From contig OZ020484.1 of the NCBI GenBank assembly GCA_963971405.1, positions 30,216,770 through 30,280,769 on the forward strand: 64,000 nt of DNA, written 5' to 3'. This stretch comes from Psococerastis gibbosa. Lineage: Eukaryota; Arthropoda; Insecta; Psocodea; Psocidae. Both the position numbers and the translations under genes were made by a program. The notes beneath the pieces were generated by a model. The model saw only the letters and a program-made list of their open reading frames with translations, was not told the origin of the DNA and searched no databases. Positions 62,086 through 64,000 of this stretch are shown piece by piece; the stretch's first letter is position 1; each line of letters begins with the position of its first letter.

Positions 62086-63466
62086 ACAACCGAGGGCGGG
62101 CTTTGGATAAAATAAAGTAAGAACCTAAAAAAATATCCTAAATGTCCCATCTCACTTATATATATACTCGCAGAACCCTAGTCTGTTCATATGTGTTTAG
62201 TGAACTCCTTCTTCCAAAAAAAAACAACATGAATCAAAAATATCAATAAAAATTCCAGTAATGTCTAGGTATTTATCAGAAGTGTAGTATCAATGAAAAC
62301 CTTCTCGCGAAACATGCCCCTCTACCTCACTACAACTCGGCAGTTTGGCAAAAAACAAGTGCAGTTAAGACAGAATGGAGGTGGAATGATGCTATGTCAT
62401 CATGACCTTTGGCTCGATCGCTACGTGGTGTGAGGCACAAAAGGCGTCTGATCATGAGATTCGAAATTGTCCACAAAGGCAGGGGCTGATGTCGTCCCAT
62501 GACTCAGCCTTCCTCGATGTCTAATGAAGTAGATATCCAAGCCTACAGGTCCCAGGTATTATGTTCGGATTTTTGTTACATGAACAATACTTACTGGTGG
62601 TAAAGAGAGCCTATATTTCTCATTTTTTCCTCAACATGAGGTAGTTATCTCAGTGTACAATGAGAAATTGGGACGGCCAATTGTCCGACAAACAATATCA
62701 CATACAGATACATTTTTGTAATGTTTGTTTAAGCTACTACAGCGAGCCTGCTAAGGCGATTATTTTTAATCTTGACCTGGGATTAAAAAGTTAAACAAGT
62801 AATTTTAGAAAGGAAATGGCTATTCAAAATTGTTTTGTTTTGTAGTATTTTTAACCCCAGGAATAAGTTATTACTAAACATAGTATGCCGGCTGGACTGA
62901 CATAAATTCAACCTAAATCCACTAATCCCGCCTTAATTATACAATATTTGTCTGTCATCTCTGGGCTTTCTAGTTGCAATGAGTCATAGGTCTTTCATGG
63001 AAATTCCAATGCAGCCTAATGAAAAAAATTAGTGTTCTGAGCTGGTGAACCAACGAAAGCTGCGCGTACCTAGCTATTCAAGAGGCTCGTTTGCTCTTTT
63101 TGAAATCATGTTTCGACGTTGTTAAACCTGTTAATGAGCATCGTAGTTTGATTAATAGTTCTCTTTTGTTAGACGTTTGACAATTCTCCTATGAGTCATC
63201 TGCGAAGAATGCAAAGTTCGGCTGCATTTTAAACTATGTTGAGACATTTAAATCTGCAACTAATAATCCCAAGCTCCGGCATTGACTGTAGAATAAGAGG
63301 GACAATTGACAGTATCATTGTATATATTGACATCTTGCTAGGGTCAGTCAAGTCCACGGCTAGTTATTCCAGTGGGTTACTAGGTGCCTTAGTTTCCGGG
63401 GAAAGACTGACGGATGAATATTGTGAATTACCAATACATTAATATTATATTGCTACTATGGTCGTT

Positions 63467-63682
63467 TGAGTCGTCTAGTAACAAAGTCGCCAATGTAATT
63501 TTTGACTAATTTTTGAGAAACCACAAACCGCAATATACTGTATTAAACTAAACTAATAGATCAGTAACTGTATTGTACGTTTAGATTAATACAGTATCTG
63601 ACTTTTAGTGTACTTACGGGTTTCGCGGTTTCTGAAAAATTGGTCAAAAATTACATTGGCGACTTTGATACTAGACGACTCA
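63467..63682. mobile_element. Fold-back element, 216 bp
   Basis: The whole segment is an imperfect palindrome: TGAGTCGTCTAGTA, CAAAGTCGCCAATGTAATTT and TTTGAC(T/C)AATTTTT each recur as reverse complements. Pairing continues inward through ATACTGTATTAAACTAAAC-like arms to a short loop. The tips are unlike group A. Confidence 0.8.
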
Positions 63683-64000
63683 TATATACTATGTATGACT
63701 GTTGTGCCAATTTTTCGCCAACCTTGACCAACCAATAAATAATTGTACACTCTACAGAACTAATAAGCTTTTAAAGGTACAATTTAGCATGTGGTGACAT
63801 GTGAATATTAAAAAAAAATTAAACCGAGAGACAAATAAAGGAGATTGAATTGAAAAAGATTTAATATAAAGTCATAGCTGACCGTAGATCGAATTAATCA
63901 CTGGCCGAGTGCCAAGTTTTTCGGATATCGTTCATTTGCAGCACCATTTTTCATTCTTCGCCATTTCACAAGTTTGAAAAACTCCTCGGAGAAAATTGGA

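Larger units (their letters stand above)
59847..64000 (+). other. hth intron 5, 5' part (at least 4,154 bp)
   Basis: Donor GTATGT. It holds a hAT-type element (60057), a group A fold-back (60418), a hairpin copy (60592), a LINE tail (61175), a tail repeat (61615) and a large palindrome (63467). A GC-richer patch at 61890-62120 is discussed as a possible alternative terminal exon. The stretch 62200-63400 shows nothing recognisable. Confidence 0.75.

Noticed and set aside
59847..64000. hth exon 6 (VHELCDNFC...) in intron 5
   Set aside because: No frame between 59847 and 64000 shows this conserved stretch, so it must be downstream of the window.
1..64000. CRISPR arrays, operons or prokaryotic genes
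   Set aside because: Spliced exons, long introns, SINEs and LINEs make this an animal genome. No regularly spaced direct repeats with unique spacers were seen.

Overview
This is a eukaryotic, AT-rich, intron-dominated animal window. It holds the 5' half of one recognisable gene, homothorax (hth, the arthropod Meis orthologue), on the + strand. Five coding exons can be placed from sequence: exon 1 (16666-16680, MAQPR), exon 2 (23397-23626, His-rich N-terminus ending KRDKDAIYG), exon 3 (37588-37729, start of the MEIS/MH domain), exon 4 (56322-56372) and exon 5 (59796-59846). All junctions are GT-AG, the phases agree, and together they encode the first 163 residues. The next exon (expected to begin VHELCDNFC) and the homeodomain exons are not seen and must lie beyond base 64000. 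The wording of exons 2 and 4 (MAQPR-YDDG, HHSPHMNHAA, PYYIADPEVDSL) is arthropod rather than vertebrate, so I read the host as an insect or other pancrustacean. The species cannot be named.

Layout: 1-15.8 kb is 5' flank filled with dead mobile elements. 15.88-16.67 kb is a GC/CpG-rich presumed promoter and 5' UTR, with a GC box and a perfect composite PBC-MEIS site (TGATTGACAG). 16.68-23.40, 23.63-37.59, 37.73-56.32 and 56.37-59.80 kb are introns 1-4, and intron 5 begins at 59847. No other convincing protein gene was found. Remaining open frames are short, often have no ATG, and mostly fall in repeats.

The rest is a graveyard of mobile elements, much of which can be delimited by hand. There are at least a dozen hAT-type non-autonomous elements; nine have full or near-full 8-bp target duplications and many carry poly-C/poly-G tracts. 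There is a group of fold-back (near-complete palindrome) elements that share only their GGCG..ATTCCACC tips. There is a four-copy family of about 90-bp hairpins, at least two tRNA-derived SINE families, a small tandem array of tRNA-like units, and 3' ends of several degenerate LINEs. A hAT copy sits nested on the exact end of a fold-back element, and another hAT lies only 93 bp before the exon 2 splice acceptor.

The most worthwhile second looks are the fold-back group with shared tips but unrelated arms, the 90-bp hairpin family, the PBC-MEIS site at the hth promoter (possible autoregulation), the tandem repeat just inside intron 1, and a speculative alternative terminal exon in intron 5 that could give a homeodomain-less product.
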